27,101 nt of DNA from positions 1-27,101 of the IMG/VR virus record IMGVR_UViG_3300024273_000328; one strand, given 5' to 3'. Shown piece by piece: positions 1 through 4,950 of the stretch. This DNA comes from a virus. Made by a program: the position numbers and the translations under genes. Position 1 is the stretch's first letter. Every line of letters starts with the position of its first letter. The notes under the pieces were generated by a model. It did no database searches. It worked only from the letters and a program-made list of their open reading frames with translations, and was not told where the DNA came from.

Positions 1-183
1 TACGCAAAATTCAATGTCGATGGTAAAGAAATTACCTTTGAAGGCGAAACTTTAGATATAGGCTTTGCAATGGCAACTGCTAATCAACACTTTAGGGCAG
101 TACTAGGGCAAGGCAAATGGGAACATAATGAGAAATCTTATATCGTTGAGCATAATTGGATAAGGGGTAATTTCTTTGACTAA
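1..183 (+). CDS. C-terminal part of a small phage protein of unknown function
   Basis: The frame is open from the first base and stops with TAA at 181-183, giving 60 residues with no start in the window. The fragment is polar and ends in an aromatic and acidic stretch (HNWIRGNFFD). A methionine at residue 24 is internal to continuous coding-like sequence and has no ribosome-binding site, so the gene most likely begins left of the window. It precedes a 63-bp gap and then the early gene cluster. I do not recognise the family. Confidence 0.6.
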   Translation, partial: YAKFNVDGKEITFEGETLDIGFAMATANQHFRAVLGQGKWEHNEKSYIVEHNWIRGNFFD

Positions 184-188
184 ATGAC

Positions 189-217
189 TTGACAGCAATT
201 AGCTAATATGATTTAAA
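189..217 (+). promoter_or_regulatory. Candidate sigma70-like early promoter
   Basis: The 63-bp gap after the first stop codon contains a perfect TTGACA at 189-194, then 17 bases, then TTTAAA at 212-217, a weak -10 match. It lies about 30 bp upstream of the gene at 247. Its intergenic position supports promoter function. The poor -10 and the many chance TTGACA words inside genes of this AT-rich sequence weaken the case. Confidence 0.3.
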
Positions 218-246
218 CAACTTAACAGCAACAAAAGGAACAGAAA

Positions 247-594
247 ATGCGTAAAGTAACAAGAGAAATAGTCAAAGCCTTTCGTAATGGCAAAGCAAAA
301 TCGATTGCAGCAACATATACCACAGGCAACGAAGTTTACTTACATCAAAATAAGATTGCATGGCGTGATTATGATGGTGTCAAGTTTAATATGTGTGGAT
401 GGGGCTCAGTCACAACACGCGAACGAATCAACGGTATGCTAGAAGAATTCGGCTATCCTTATTGGGGTATATCGCAGCGCAAGGGCAAGCAATGCCTAGT
501 CTATAAAGCTAAAGTAGTTGAAGTAATAGAAACAAGAGAAACAATTAGCCTTCGTGATCTTGATGTTTGGGAACGCGAATATAACTTAGCATAG
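247..594 (+). CDS. Conserved small phage protein of unknown function (115 aa)
   Basis: The start follows an AAAAGGAAC ribosome-binding site by a usual spacing. The N-terminus (MRKVTREIVKAF), the LHQNKIAW stretch and VTTRERINGML near residues 55-64 resemble a small protein found widely in tailed phages; this is recognition from memory. That family has no known activity. The protein is basic at the start and rich in beta-like segments, with no signal peptide or membrane helix. It opens a run of small early genes, where host-modifying proteins usually lie, so an early regulatory or takeover role is a guess. Confidence 0.8.
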   Translation: MRKVTREIVKAFRNGKAKSIAATYTTGNEVYLHQNKIAWRDYDGVKFNMCGWGSVTTRERINGMLEEFGYPYWGISQRKGKQCLVYKAKVVEVIETRETISLRDLDVWEREYNLA

Positions 595-602
595 GAAAGC
601 AA

Positions 603-776
603 ATGAACTTGACAGATGAACAAAAGCTAGTGATAGTTAGAGAGGGCCTTGAGTTTGTGCATTTCGCAATACAAGAGGCACAGGCTGGCAACATAAATGA
701 GCTTGATAGTGCATTAGAAGTGCTTGAGCTTATGAGAGAGACTAATAAGGATGCTCCCATTGTTTACATTATTTGA
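603..776 (+). CDS. Small acidic early protein (57 aa), unknown function
   Basis: ATG at 603 follows AGGAAAGCAA, a good ribosome-binding site, 8 bp after the previous stop. The product (starts MNLTDEQKLV) is predicted to be almost wholly helical, with many Glu and Leu residues and no cysteine. Its 3' end overlaps the next small frame, a tight coupling typical of the cluster. Coding probability rests on ribosome-binding site, spacing and position only. No family is recognised. Confidence 0.6.
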   Translation: MNLTDEQKLVIVREGLEFVHFAIQEAQAGNINELDSALEVLELMRETNKDAPIVYII

Positions 777-849
777 AGAAATAATCATGGCTATAACGCT
801 ATGTGCAGCAGCAGCGACTTGGGTATATTTTGTCTGTAAAGACTCATAA
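751..849 (+). CDS. Very small single-helix membrane protein (32 aa or 20 aa)
   Basis: The frame overlaps the end of the preceding gene and encodes one hydrophobic helix (MAITLCAAAATWVYFVC) followed by a short polar tail, KDS. ATG at 751 sits directly against AAGG, which is too close. An internal ATG at 787 has GAAGA about seven bases upstream and would give a 20-residue product. Either start yields a one-pass membrane peptide. Tiny membrane proteins are common in early regions of T7-like phages, but the family is unknown. Confidence 0.45.
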   Translation: MLPLFTLFEEIIMAITLCAAAATWVYFVCKDS

Positions 850-858
850 GGATAGCTA

Positions 859-1077
859 ATGAAACTTAAAGTTACAGACTATTTAGTACATCATGCAATG
901 GACAACCTACTTCATGGAAGGGAAGTAACTTTAGAAGGATGGACAATCACCTTTAATTGGGCAGATGGATACCGCGCAAGCAATGGTGATGAAAATATTG
1001 ATGACTTTGATAACTTAACAAACTTATTGACAAAGCTAAAAGAAAGGATTAAAAATGTTGATAGTAGCAATATTTAA
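859..1077 (+). CDS. Small early protein (72 aa), unknown function
   Basis: ATG at 859 follows AAGGATAGCTA, a clear ribosome-binding site. The protein begins MKLKVTDYLVHHAMDNLLHG, has a central beta-like part (VTLEGWTITFNW) and ends in a charged helix. It looks like a small globular cytoplasmic protein with no membrane segment. Its last codons overlap the next gene by 23 bp in another frame. No family is recognised. Confidence 0.65.
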   Translation: MKLKVTDYLVHHAMDNLLHGREVTLEGWTITFNWADGYRASNGDENIDDFDNLTNLLTKLKERIKNVDSSNI

Positions 1078-1204
1078 ATTTGGGCTTATAGTATTAGTAG
1101 CACAAACTATTATAGTTGAGCATCAAAACAGGAATACAGATGCTTACCAATGGCACCTTGAACGAATCGAACAAATGGAAATTAATGATAATGAAGGATA
1201 TTAA
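1055..1204 (+). CDS. Small one-pass membrane protein (49 aa)
   Basis: ATG at 1055 lies inside the end of the previous gene and follows AAAGGATTAAAA, a good ribosome-binding site. Residues 1-22 form a hydrophobic helix (MLIVAIFKFGLIVLVAQTII), followed by a polar, Gln- and Glu-rich tail ending NDNEGY. The likely topology is an N-terminal anchor with a short soluble tail. It is one of at least four very small membrane proteins in this early region. Function unknown. Confidence 0.6.
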   Translation: MLIVAIFKFGLIVLVAQTIIVEHQNRNTDAYQWHLERIEQMEINDNEGY

Positions 1205-1214
1205 AGGCTAGACA

Positions 1215-1382
1215 ATGATTGATGAATTTGATATAAACCAATTACTAGATGGACTTGGGTTCACAGAAACAAGTAACTTACAAGCCATCGAAGACATTGC
1301 GGGGACTAATCTTTATCTATTGACATTAACCAAAGGATACTTTAATGACCCAAGAAATGCAAATGATGAGGTTCCTTTCTAA
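1215..1382 (+). CDS. Small acidic protein (55 aa) coupled to thyX
   Basis: ATG at 1215 follows AAAGGCTAGACA. The product starts MIDEFDINQLLDGLGF and ends DEVPF; it is acidic and without membrane segments. Its TAA overlaps the thyX start in a TAATG arrangement, so translation of the two genes is probably coupled. The DExPF-like end resembles the acidic, aromatic tails of phage replication proteins, but that may be chance. No family is recognised. Confidence 0.6.
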   Translation: MIDEFDINQLLDGLGFTETSNLQAIEDIAGTNLYLLTLTKGYFNDPRNANDEVPF

Positions 1383-2044
1383 TGATTGAGGCAACTTACA
1401 TCGACCATATGGGCAGCGACTTATCAACAGTCAATGCCGCTAGGGTAAGCTTTGGAAAGCAAAGCGATTGGCAACAAGAAAGCAAAGGGGAACCACCACA
1501 ACTATCAGCAAAGGACGATAAACTTGTTGGATATCTTGCAAATCATGGTCATTTTTCACCATTCGGCCATGCAACTGCTACTTTTCATGTAAGAGCACCT
1601 ATCTTTGTAGCTAGACAGCTAGTCAAGCATAAGTTTCTAAGGTGGAATGAGATATCAAGGCGCTACGTTGATGATGACCCAGAATTCTATAGTCCTAACG
1701 CATGGAGAAAGAAAGCTGGTGATAAGAAGCAAGGTAGCTCAGACGAAATGCCTTTTAGCAGCAACATACACAACAGCATTTTGCAGCATAATATGTCATC
1801 AGCTAATTTATATAAATACTTACTAAATCTAGGGGTATGTGAGGAGCAAGCAAGAATGGTACTACCAGCCTCACTTATGACTGAATGGTATTGGACAGGC
1901 TCACTTGACGCTTTCGCTAATATGTGTAATCTTAGGTGCAAGCCTGACACACAGCAAGAGACACGCCTAGTAGCTAATCAAATTTGTGTTAAAATGAGAG
2001 AGTTATTTCCTGTCTCATGGTTAGCACTAAGAGGGTTGCAATGA
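1382..2044 (+). CDS. thyX: Flavin-dependent thymidylate synthase ThyX
   Basis: ThyX makes dTMP from dUMP with methylene-tetrahydrofolate, FAD and NADPH, supplying thymidine for phage DNA. The 220 residues match the usual family length. Visible features are the N-terminal AARVSF-like stretch (19-24), HFSPFGHATATFHVRAPIFVARQ (57-79), the signature region at 82-95 with Asn-89, Glu-90, Ser-92 and Arg-94, and the C-terminal EEQARMVLP...TEWYWTGSLDAF part (154-179). The family signature RHR-x7-S appears here as KHK-x7-S (82-92): both arginines are lysine. This fold is unrelated to classical ThyA. The start overlaps the upstream stop. Its early placement suggests production before replication begins. 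Confidence 0.93.
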   Translation: MIEATYIDHMGSDLSTVNAARVSFGKQSDWQQESKGEPPQLSAKDDKLVGYLANHGHFSPFGHATATFHVRAPIFVARQLVKHKFLRWNEISRRYVDDDPEFYSPNAWRKKAGDKKQGSSDEMPFSSNIHNSILQHNMSSANLYKYLLNLGVCEEQARMVLPASLMTEWYWTGSLDAFANMCNLRCKPDTQQETRLVANQICVKMRELFPVSWLALRGLQ

Positions 2045-2090
2045 CTACTAATACGATAGTATCATTAATCAACCTAAAAGGGCTATTACT

Positions 2091-2100
2091 AACACTATAA
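2091..2100 (+). promoter_or_regulatory. Candidate phage-type promoter core upstream of the small-gene cluster
   Basis: The 76-bp gap after thyX holds AACACTATAA at 2091-2100, close to the ACACTATAG core of the SP6 promoter. It overlaps a TATAAT word (2096-2101) with no -35 partner at the right distance. Similar words lie in two other gaps, at 7567-7576 and 21226-21235. The ribosome-binding site TTTAAGGGG follows. This is a motif guess, not a mapped start. Confidence 0.25.
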
Positions 2101-2120
2101 TATTATTTAAGGGGATTGTA

Positions 2121-2273
2121 ATGAAACGAATACCAATGAAAGGCGGTGCTGAATATGATGGACTCACTAAGGCGCGTAGGTTTTTGATTTGGAAAAGCGG
2201 TCAGTTAAAAAAGATTAAACGTGCGTATAACAAGAGGTTTCGTAAATATAGCAAGGAGATAAAGGATGAATAA
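2121..2273 (+). CDS. Small basic phage protein (50 aa), conserved type
   Basis: ATG at 2121 follows TTAAGGGGATTGTA. The protein is strongly basic: it begins MKRIPMKGGAEYDGLTKARR and ends with a Lys/Arg-rich helix (KKIKRAYNKRFRKYSK). The pattern PMKGGxEYDxxTKxRR followed by KxIKRxxNRR is familiar from small proteins of many tailed phages, recalled from memory and without known function. Nucleic-acid binding is possible from the charge but not shown. It overlaps the next gene by 8 bp. Confidence 0.7.
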   Translation: MKRIPMKGGAEYDGLTKARRFLIWKSGQLKKIKRAYNKRFRKYSKEIKDE

Positions 2274-2421
2274 CGATATTAAAATATCTGATATAATAGA
2301 TAATGATGATGGTTCAGCTACATTAACACTTGACTTAGATGCAGAAACATACCATAAAGTCTTTGAATATGGCTTCGTAAAGCTTATTATGAAGGGCATA
2401 GAATCAGAGGAGAGTTTATGA
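2266..2421 (+). CDS. Small acidic protein (51 aa), unknown function
   Basis: ATG at 2266 lies within the end of the preceding gene, with AAGGAG about 11 bases upstream. The product starts MNNDIKISDIIDNDDGSATL and has two beta-like stretches followed by a helix, EYGFVKLIMKG. The DDGSAT...DLD pattern looks like that of other small phage proteins. It overlaps the following gene by 4 bp (ATGA), indicating coupled translation. No function is recognised. Confidence 0.6.
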   Translation: MNNDIKISDIIDNDDGSATLTLDLDAETYHKVFEYGFVKLIMKGIESEESL

Positions 2422-2549
2422 GTTATGATAATGAAAAAGATACACCTAGACCTGACGATCCCTGTGATGATTGGACGAAAAACCTACCGCTACCTAAGAA
2501 ACATTATGGTAGAAACAAGCATCCTTTTCAACGTAATACTTGGGGGTGA
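2418..2549 (+). CDS. Small Pro- and Asp-rich protein (43 aa)
   Basis: ATG at 2418 follows AGAGGAGAGTTT, a strong ribosome-binding site, and overlaps the previous stop. The product (MSYDNEKDTPRPDDPCDDWT...) is polar and probably disordered, with one cysteine and a basic C-terminal part. The strong ribosome-binding site and ATGA overlap argue that it is real. Its last 44 bp are shared in another frame with the next gene. Unknown function. Confidence 0.55.
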   Translation: MSYDNEKDTPRPDDPCDDWTKNLPLPKKHYGRNKHPFQRNTWG

Positions 2550-2703
2550 GCTACACCAATCATTTAGTGGTAGAAACTATGAGCGAGAAAAGAACAACAA
2601 GCCCAATCTTTGTAGAATAATCGATGCTATATTTGGTGATTACCACTGCCAAGATTCTTGGGTACATTGGAAGCTAGTAGAAAGAAAAAGGAATAGGGGG
2701 TGA
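2506..2703 (+). CDS. Small conserved-looking phage protein (65 aa)
   Basis: The frame is open further left, to 2425, but that part lies under the well-supported gene at 2418, so I take the internal ATG at 2506. The residues LGGELHQSFSGRNYE and IIDAIFGDYHCQDSWVHW resemble a small tailed-phage protein with an Arg-Asn-Tyr/Trp motif and an HCxxSW end, recalled from memory and of unknown function. The ribosome-binding site is weak (AAGAAA), so initiation may depend on translation of the upstream gene. Start uncertain by up to 27 codons. Confidence 0.6.
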   Translation: MVETSILFNVILGGELHQSFSGRNYEREKNNKPNLCRIIDAIFGDYHCQDSWVHWKLVERKRNRG

Positions 2704-2792
2704 TAGAGCAAGCATTATTCACAACTTTTATAATCTATGTTGGTTATCGTCTTGGTAAATACTACTTTAAGAATCGGGGTAAACCAAAATGA
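2700..2792 (+). CDS. Very small membrane protein with GTG start (30 aa)
   Basis: GTG at 2700 has AAGGA seven bases upstream, which decides this start. The product is one hydrophobic segment (IEQALFTTFIIYVGYRLG) followed by a basic tail, KYYFKNRGKPK, giving a probable one-pass topology with the positive tail in the cytoplasm. It overlaps both neighbours by 4 bp. It may affect the host membrane during early infection; that is inference only. Confidence 0.5.
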   Translation: MIEQALFTTFIIYVGYRLGKYYFKNRGKPK

Positions 2793-2908
2793 AAATGAGA
2801 ATGTACAAGAAAACCTATGTTGTCTATGATGACGATGGTGCTGTTGTAATTATAACTAGAAACAAGAGACTAGCTTTAGAGTACGCAAGAGGTGAACACC
2901 GTGTATAA
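2789..2908 (+). CDS. Very small basic protein (39 aa)
   Basis: ATG at 2789 overlaps the previous TGA, and GGGGTAAACC precedes it as a weak ribosome-binding site. The product begins MKMRMYKKTYVVYDDDGAVV and ends LEYARGEHRV, a likely beta hairpin plus helix. The alternating pattern resembles other tiny early proteins here. It overlaps the next GTG start by 8 bp. Function unknown, and coding status rests mainly on the unbroken chain of overlaps. Confidence 0.5.
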   Translation: MKMRMYKKTYVVYDDDGAVVIITRNKRLALEYARGEHRV

Positions 2909-3062
2909 AGTCACTATATCAGACAGTAACGGCCAAGAACTTTGCTACGTCTTGGTGAATGACAAAAAGAAGGCCCAAGAGATTGAAGCTAAGTACATTA
3001 AATTCCTAAAGAAACGACTAAAACTACACGTTGTGGTAGAGAGACTTATGGGGGTGTGCTGA
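2901..3062 (+). CDS. Small basic protein with GTG start (53 aa)
   Basis: GTG at 2901 has AGAGG about nine bases upstream. The product begins VYKVTISDSNGQELCYVLVN and continues as a Lys-rich helix (DKKKAQEIEAKYIKFLKKRLK). A beta hairpin followed by a basic helix is common in small phage proteins that bind host targets, but no family is recognised. TGA overlaps the next ATG by one base. Confidence 0.55.
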   Translation: MYKVTISDSNGQELCYVLVNDKKKAQEIEAKYIKFLKKRLKLHVVVERLMGVC

Positions 3063-3163
3063 TGTGGTGGATTTTCTTTTGGATAATAATGTTTGTTTAT
3101 CTAGCTATCCTTGCATCAATGTGCTTGGTATTTGGTCTAACAAAGGATAGTGATGATGAGTGA
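3062..3163 (+). CDS. Very small one-pass membrane protein (33 aa)
   Basis: ATG at 3062 follows TATGGGGGTGTGCTG, with a GGGGGTG ribosome-binding site. About 25 residues form one hydrophobic helix (WWIFFWIIMFVYLAILASMC...), ending with an acidic tail, KDSDDE. It overlaps the next gene. It could be a holin-like or membrane-targeting peptide, but it is far from any lysis genes and too short for a normal holin, so I leave the function open. Confidence 0.55.
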   Translation: MWWIFFWIIMFVYLAILASMCLVFGLTKDSDDE

Positions 3164-3335
3164 ACCAGTAGCCTACCAATTACTTGACAACGATGAGGTT
3201 GTGTTATACGTTACAAAAGCATACAACATCATGGTTTCTAGGGTCTTTAGTGTTAGCCCAAGAGGTATTATGTGCAATGACTTAAAGACTTACATTAATT
3301 TCGACAAAGCAGTAGAAACAGATTTCACAGATTGA
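3156..3335 (+). CDS. Small protein (59 aa), unknown function
   Basis: Three in-frame starts lie together: GTG 3150, ATG 3153 and ATG 3156. AAAGGA ends at 3147, so 3156 has the best spacing (8) and gives MSEPVAYQLLDNDEVVLY. The residues suggest a small mixed alpha-beta protein. MSEPVAY-type openings occur in many phage proteins built around a short beta sheet, but no function is known. It overlaps the preceding membrane peptide by 8 bp. Confidence 0.6.
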   Translation: MSEPVAYQLLDNDEVVLYVTKAYNIMVSRVFSVSPRGIMCNDLKTYINFDKAVETDFTD

Positions 3336-3345
3336 AAGGGACAAA

Positions 3346-3564
3346 ATGAATAAATATATTATAGAGGTTGCTGCACGGGTTACAAATGCTATCTTTATTG
3401 AAGCTTTTGAAGTCGAGGCAGATTCAGAGGAAGATGCTAGGGAGCTTGTGTGTGAGGGTGAGGGAATACTACTATCATCATTTATCTCAGACGAAGGCGA
3501 AACTATGTCTGAGGAAGTTATTTCTTGCTACGAAAAGATCAAACGCACAGGACTAGAAAAATGA
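3346..3564 (+). CDS. Small acidic protein (72 aa)
   Basis: ATG at 3346 follows AAAGGGACAAA. The product begins MNKYIIEVAARVTNAIFIEAF and has an EADSEEDAREL helix, giving a strongly acidic protein with a likely beta-alpha-beta arrangement. VEADSEEDARELV is a phrase common in small phage proteins of unknown function. It overlaps the next gene by 4 bp (ATGA). Another open frame (3368-3556) inside it has no ribosome-binding site and is treated as a shadow. Confidence 0.65.
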   Translation: MNKYIIEVAARVTNAIFIEAFEVEADSEEDARELVCEGEGILLSSFISDEGETMSEEVISCYEKIKRTGLEK

Positions 3565-3761
3565 ATAATTACACAAAGATATCAGACAAACTATCAAGAG
3601 TTGGTAGGAACTTTAAAGTCGAGCGACTAGACAACGGCTATTATGTCGATGTTAGTGGTAATAACAGAGGTGCATTTGATAGGATTATGATTCTATGCAA
3701 AACACCAGAGGAAGTTATCGAACTCTTTAAAGAATACAATGAAATGGACTACTACCTGTAA
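3561..3761 (+). CDS. Small protein (66 aa), unknown function
   Basis: The frame extends left to 3525, but ATG at 3561 overlapping the previous TGA is the likely start, giving MNNYTKISDKLSRVGRNFKV. The product shows alternating beta segments around DNGYYVDVSGNNRGAFDR and ends in an acidic helix, PEEVIELFKEYNEMDYYL. No membrane segment or known motif is seen. It is the last of the small cluster before phoH. Confidence 0.6.
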   Translation: MNNYTKISDKLSRVGRNFKVERLDNGYYVDVSGNNRGAFDRIMILCKTPEEVIELFKEYNEMDYYL

Positions 3762-3770
3762 GGAAATAAA

Positions 3771-4475
3771 ATGGCCCGACTTAGAAAAGCTCGCAACCCT
3801 CTAAATGACGCTAACATGGACTTGTATAAGGTTGACCCACTAACAGCTAACCAAGCCTTGTTCTTTGAAAACTACGCTTCAGATAAGTCACAATTACTAC
3901 TAGGATATTCTGGGACTGGTAAGACCTTTATGGCTATGTATAAAGCTTTCCAAGATATGCAGAATAATAGTGGCTACAAGCGGATTGTCATTGTTCGTAG
4001 TGCAGTGCCTACAAGGGACATTGGCTTCCTAAAGGGTACTGAAGCTGAAAAGGGTGCGGTCTACGAGCTACCATATAAGAAAATCTGTAGCGAACTATTC
4101 CATAGGGACGATGCCTATGAAATCCTAGTGAAACATGATGGCGTTAGGTTTATGCTTACCAGTTTCATTAGGGGCTTAACGATAGATCACAGTATTGTTA
4201 TTGTCGATGAATTCCAGAACCTAACAGCCCACGAAGCTGACTCAGTTTTGACAAGAATCGGTAGTAATAGTAAGATTGTAATATGTGGTGATATACTGCA
4301 ACGAGACTTTACTAAGATTTCTGAAAAGAATGTCGAAAAGTTCCTACAAGTAGTCGAAAGTATGCCAAGTCGGTTTGATTTCAATTACTTTAACGAAAAT
4401 GATATCGTAAGAAGCGGTTTAGTTGGTGATTATATCAGAGCTAAACATAAAAAATACCCTAATGGATTTGAATAG
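3771..4475 (+). CDS. phoH: PhoH-like P-loop ATPase
   Basis: PhoH-family proteins are cytoplasmic P-loop ATPases related to the ATPase part of superfamily I helicases. They are frequent in marine phages, where their role is unsettled (RNA metabolism or phosphate stress). This 234-residue protein has Walker A GYSGTGKT (45-52), Walker B IVIVDEFQN (142-150), and the typical TRIG...SKIVICGDxxQ block (161-177) ending in a DIVRSGLV region (211-218). Length fits the core family, with no extra RNase domain. The ribosome-binding site is TAAGGAAATAAA. It lies 12 bp from a secreted protein gene and upstream of the RNA polymerase, so it is probably expressed early. Confidence 0.92.
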   Translation: MARLRKARNPLNDANMDLYKVDPLTANQALFFENYASDKSQLLLGYSGTGKTFMAMYKAFQDMQNNSGYKRIVIVRSAVPTRDIGFLKGTEAEKGAVYELPYKKICSELFHRDDAYEILVKHDGVRFMLTSFIRGLTIDHSIVIVDEFQNLTAHEADSVLTRIGSNSKIVICGDILQRDFTKISEKNVEKFLQVVESMPSRFDFNYFNENDIVRSGLVGDYIRAKHKKYPNGFE

Positions 4476-4486
4476 GAGAACACAAG

Positions 4487-4945
4487 ATGATTAAAGTTAT
4501 TTTGCCTATCGCTATTGTAATGGGCCTAACAACACCTATATTAGCCGAACCTGTGGGCTCAACATCAGTCCACCATGTGTATAAGAGTGAGGAGCAGCGT
4601 ACACCAAGGACTAAGCGGATATGCAAAGAGATTGATGTGCCTATCTACGAGCAACGTAAGCGCCAGACAAGGGGTAGTGATGTTTTAGGCGGGGCTATCA
4701 TAGGTGGACTGCTTGGCAAGGGTCTGACGGGTCAGGATAACGGCGCTGCGTTCGGTGCTCTAGCTGGTGGTATGTTTGCAGCTGACGCTAACAGGACAGA
4801 GAATGTCATTGTTGGCTATCGTAAGGAGCAAGGAGATTGCACCAATGAGACTTACTACACCTACAATACACACCGTGTTTACAGCCATAGTGTAATGTCC
4901 TTCACACTTGATGGTGTGCAATATAAGTTAGACTTCGAAAGGTAA
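4487..4945 (+). CDS. Secreted glycine-zipper protein
   Basis: Residues 1-20 form a signal peptide (MIKVILPIAIVMGLTTPILA), with a likely cut after LA and no lipobox cysteine. The middle part at about residues 66-97 is a glycine zipper with GGAIIGGLLGKGLTGQ and GAAFGALAGGMFA, like the two-helix module of small bacterial envelope proteins (17-kDa-antigen type). The mature form has two cysteines, Cys-46 and Cys-117. The ribosome-binding site is AGGAG. The protein probably reaches the periplasm or outer envelope. A secreted protein between phoH and the RNA polymerase is not part of the T7 plan. It could alter the envelope or block superinfection, or be a captured host gene; none of these is shown. 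Confidence 0.8.
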   Translation: MIKVILPIAIVMGLTTPILAEPVGSTSVHHVYKSEEQRTPRTKRICKEIDVPIYEQRKRQTRGSDVLGGAIIGGLLGKGLTGQDNGAAFGALAGGMFAADANRTENVIVGYRKEQGDCTNETYYTYNTHRVYSHSVMSFTLDGVQYKLDFER

Positions 4946-4950
4946 GCTTT

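Noticed and set aside
609-1346. TTGACA words at 609, 1027 and 1319, the last with TTTAAT 16 bases on, before thyX
   Set aside because: They lie in coding sequence, where Leu-Asp or Val-Asp codons often create TTGACA. The same word recurs in many later genes, and -10 matches are weak.
2049-2056. TAATACGA, matching the first eight bases of the T7 promoter
   Set aside because: The remaining bases do not match the essential T7 core CACTATAGGG, and this phage polymerase need not share T7 specificity.
2041-2100. 19-residue frame overlapping the thyX stop (starts MTTNTIVSL)
   Set aside because: It is very short and has no convincing ribosome-binding site, and the stretch also holds the candidate promoter core. 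Coding cannot be supported.
3368-3556. 62-residue frame inside the acidic protein gene at 3346
   Set aside because: It is a shifted-frame shadow of a gene with a good ribosome-binding site; it has none itself.
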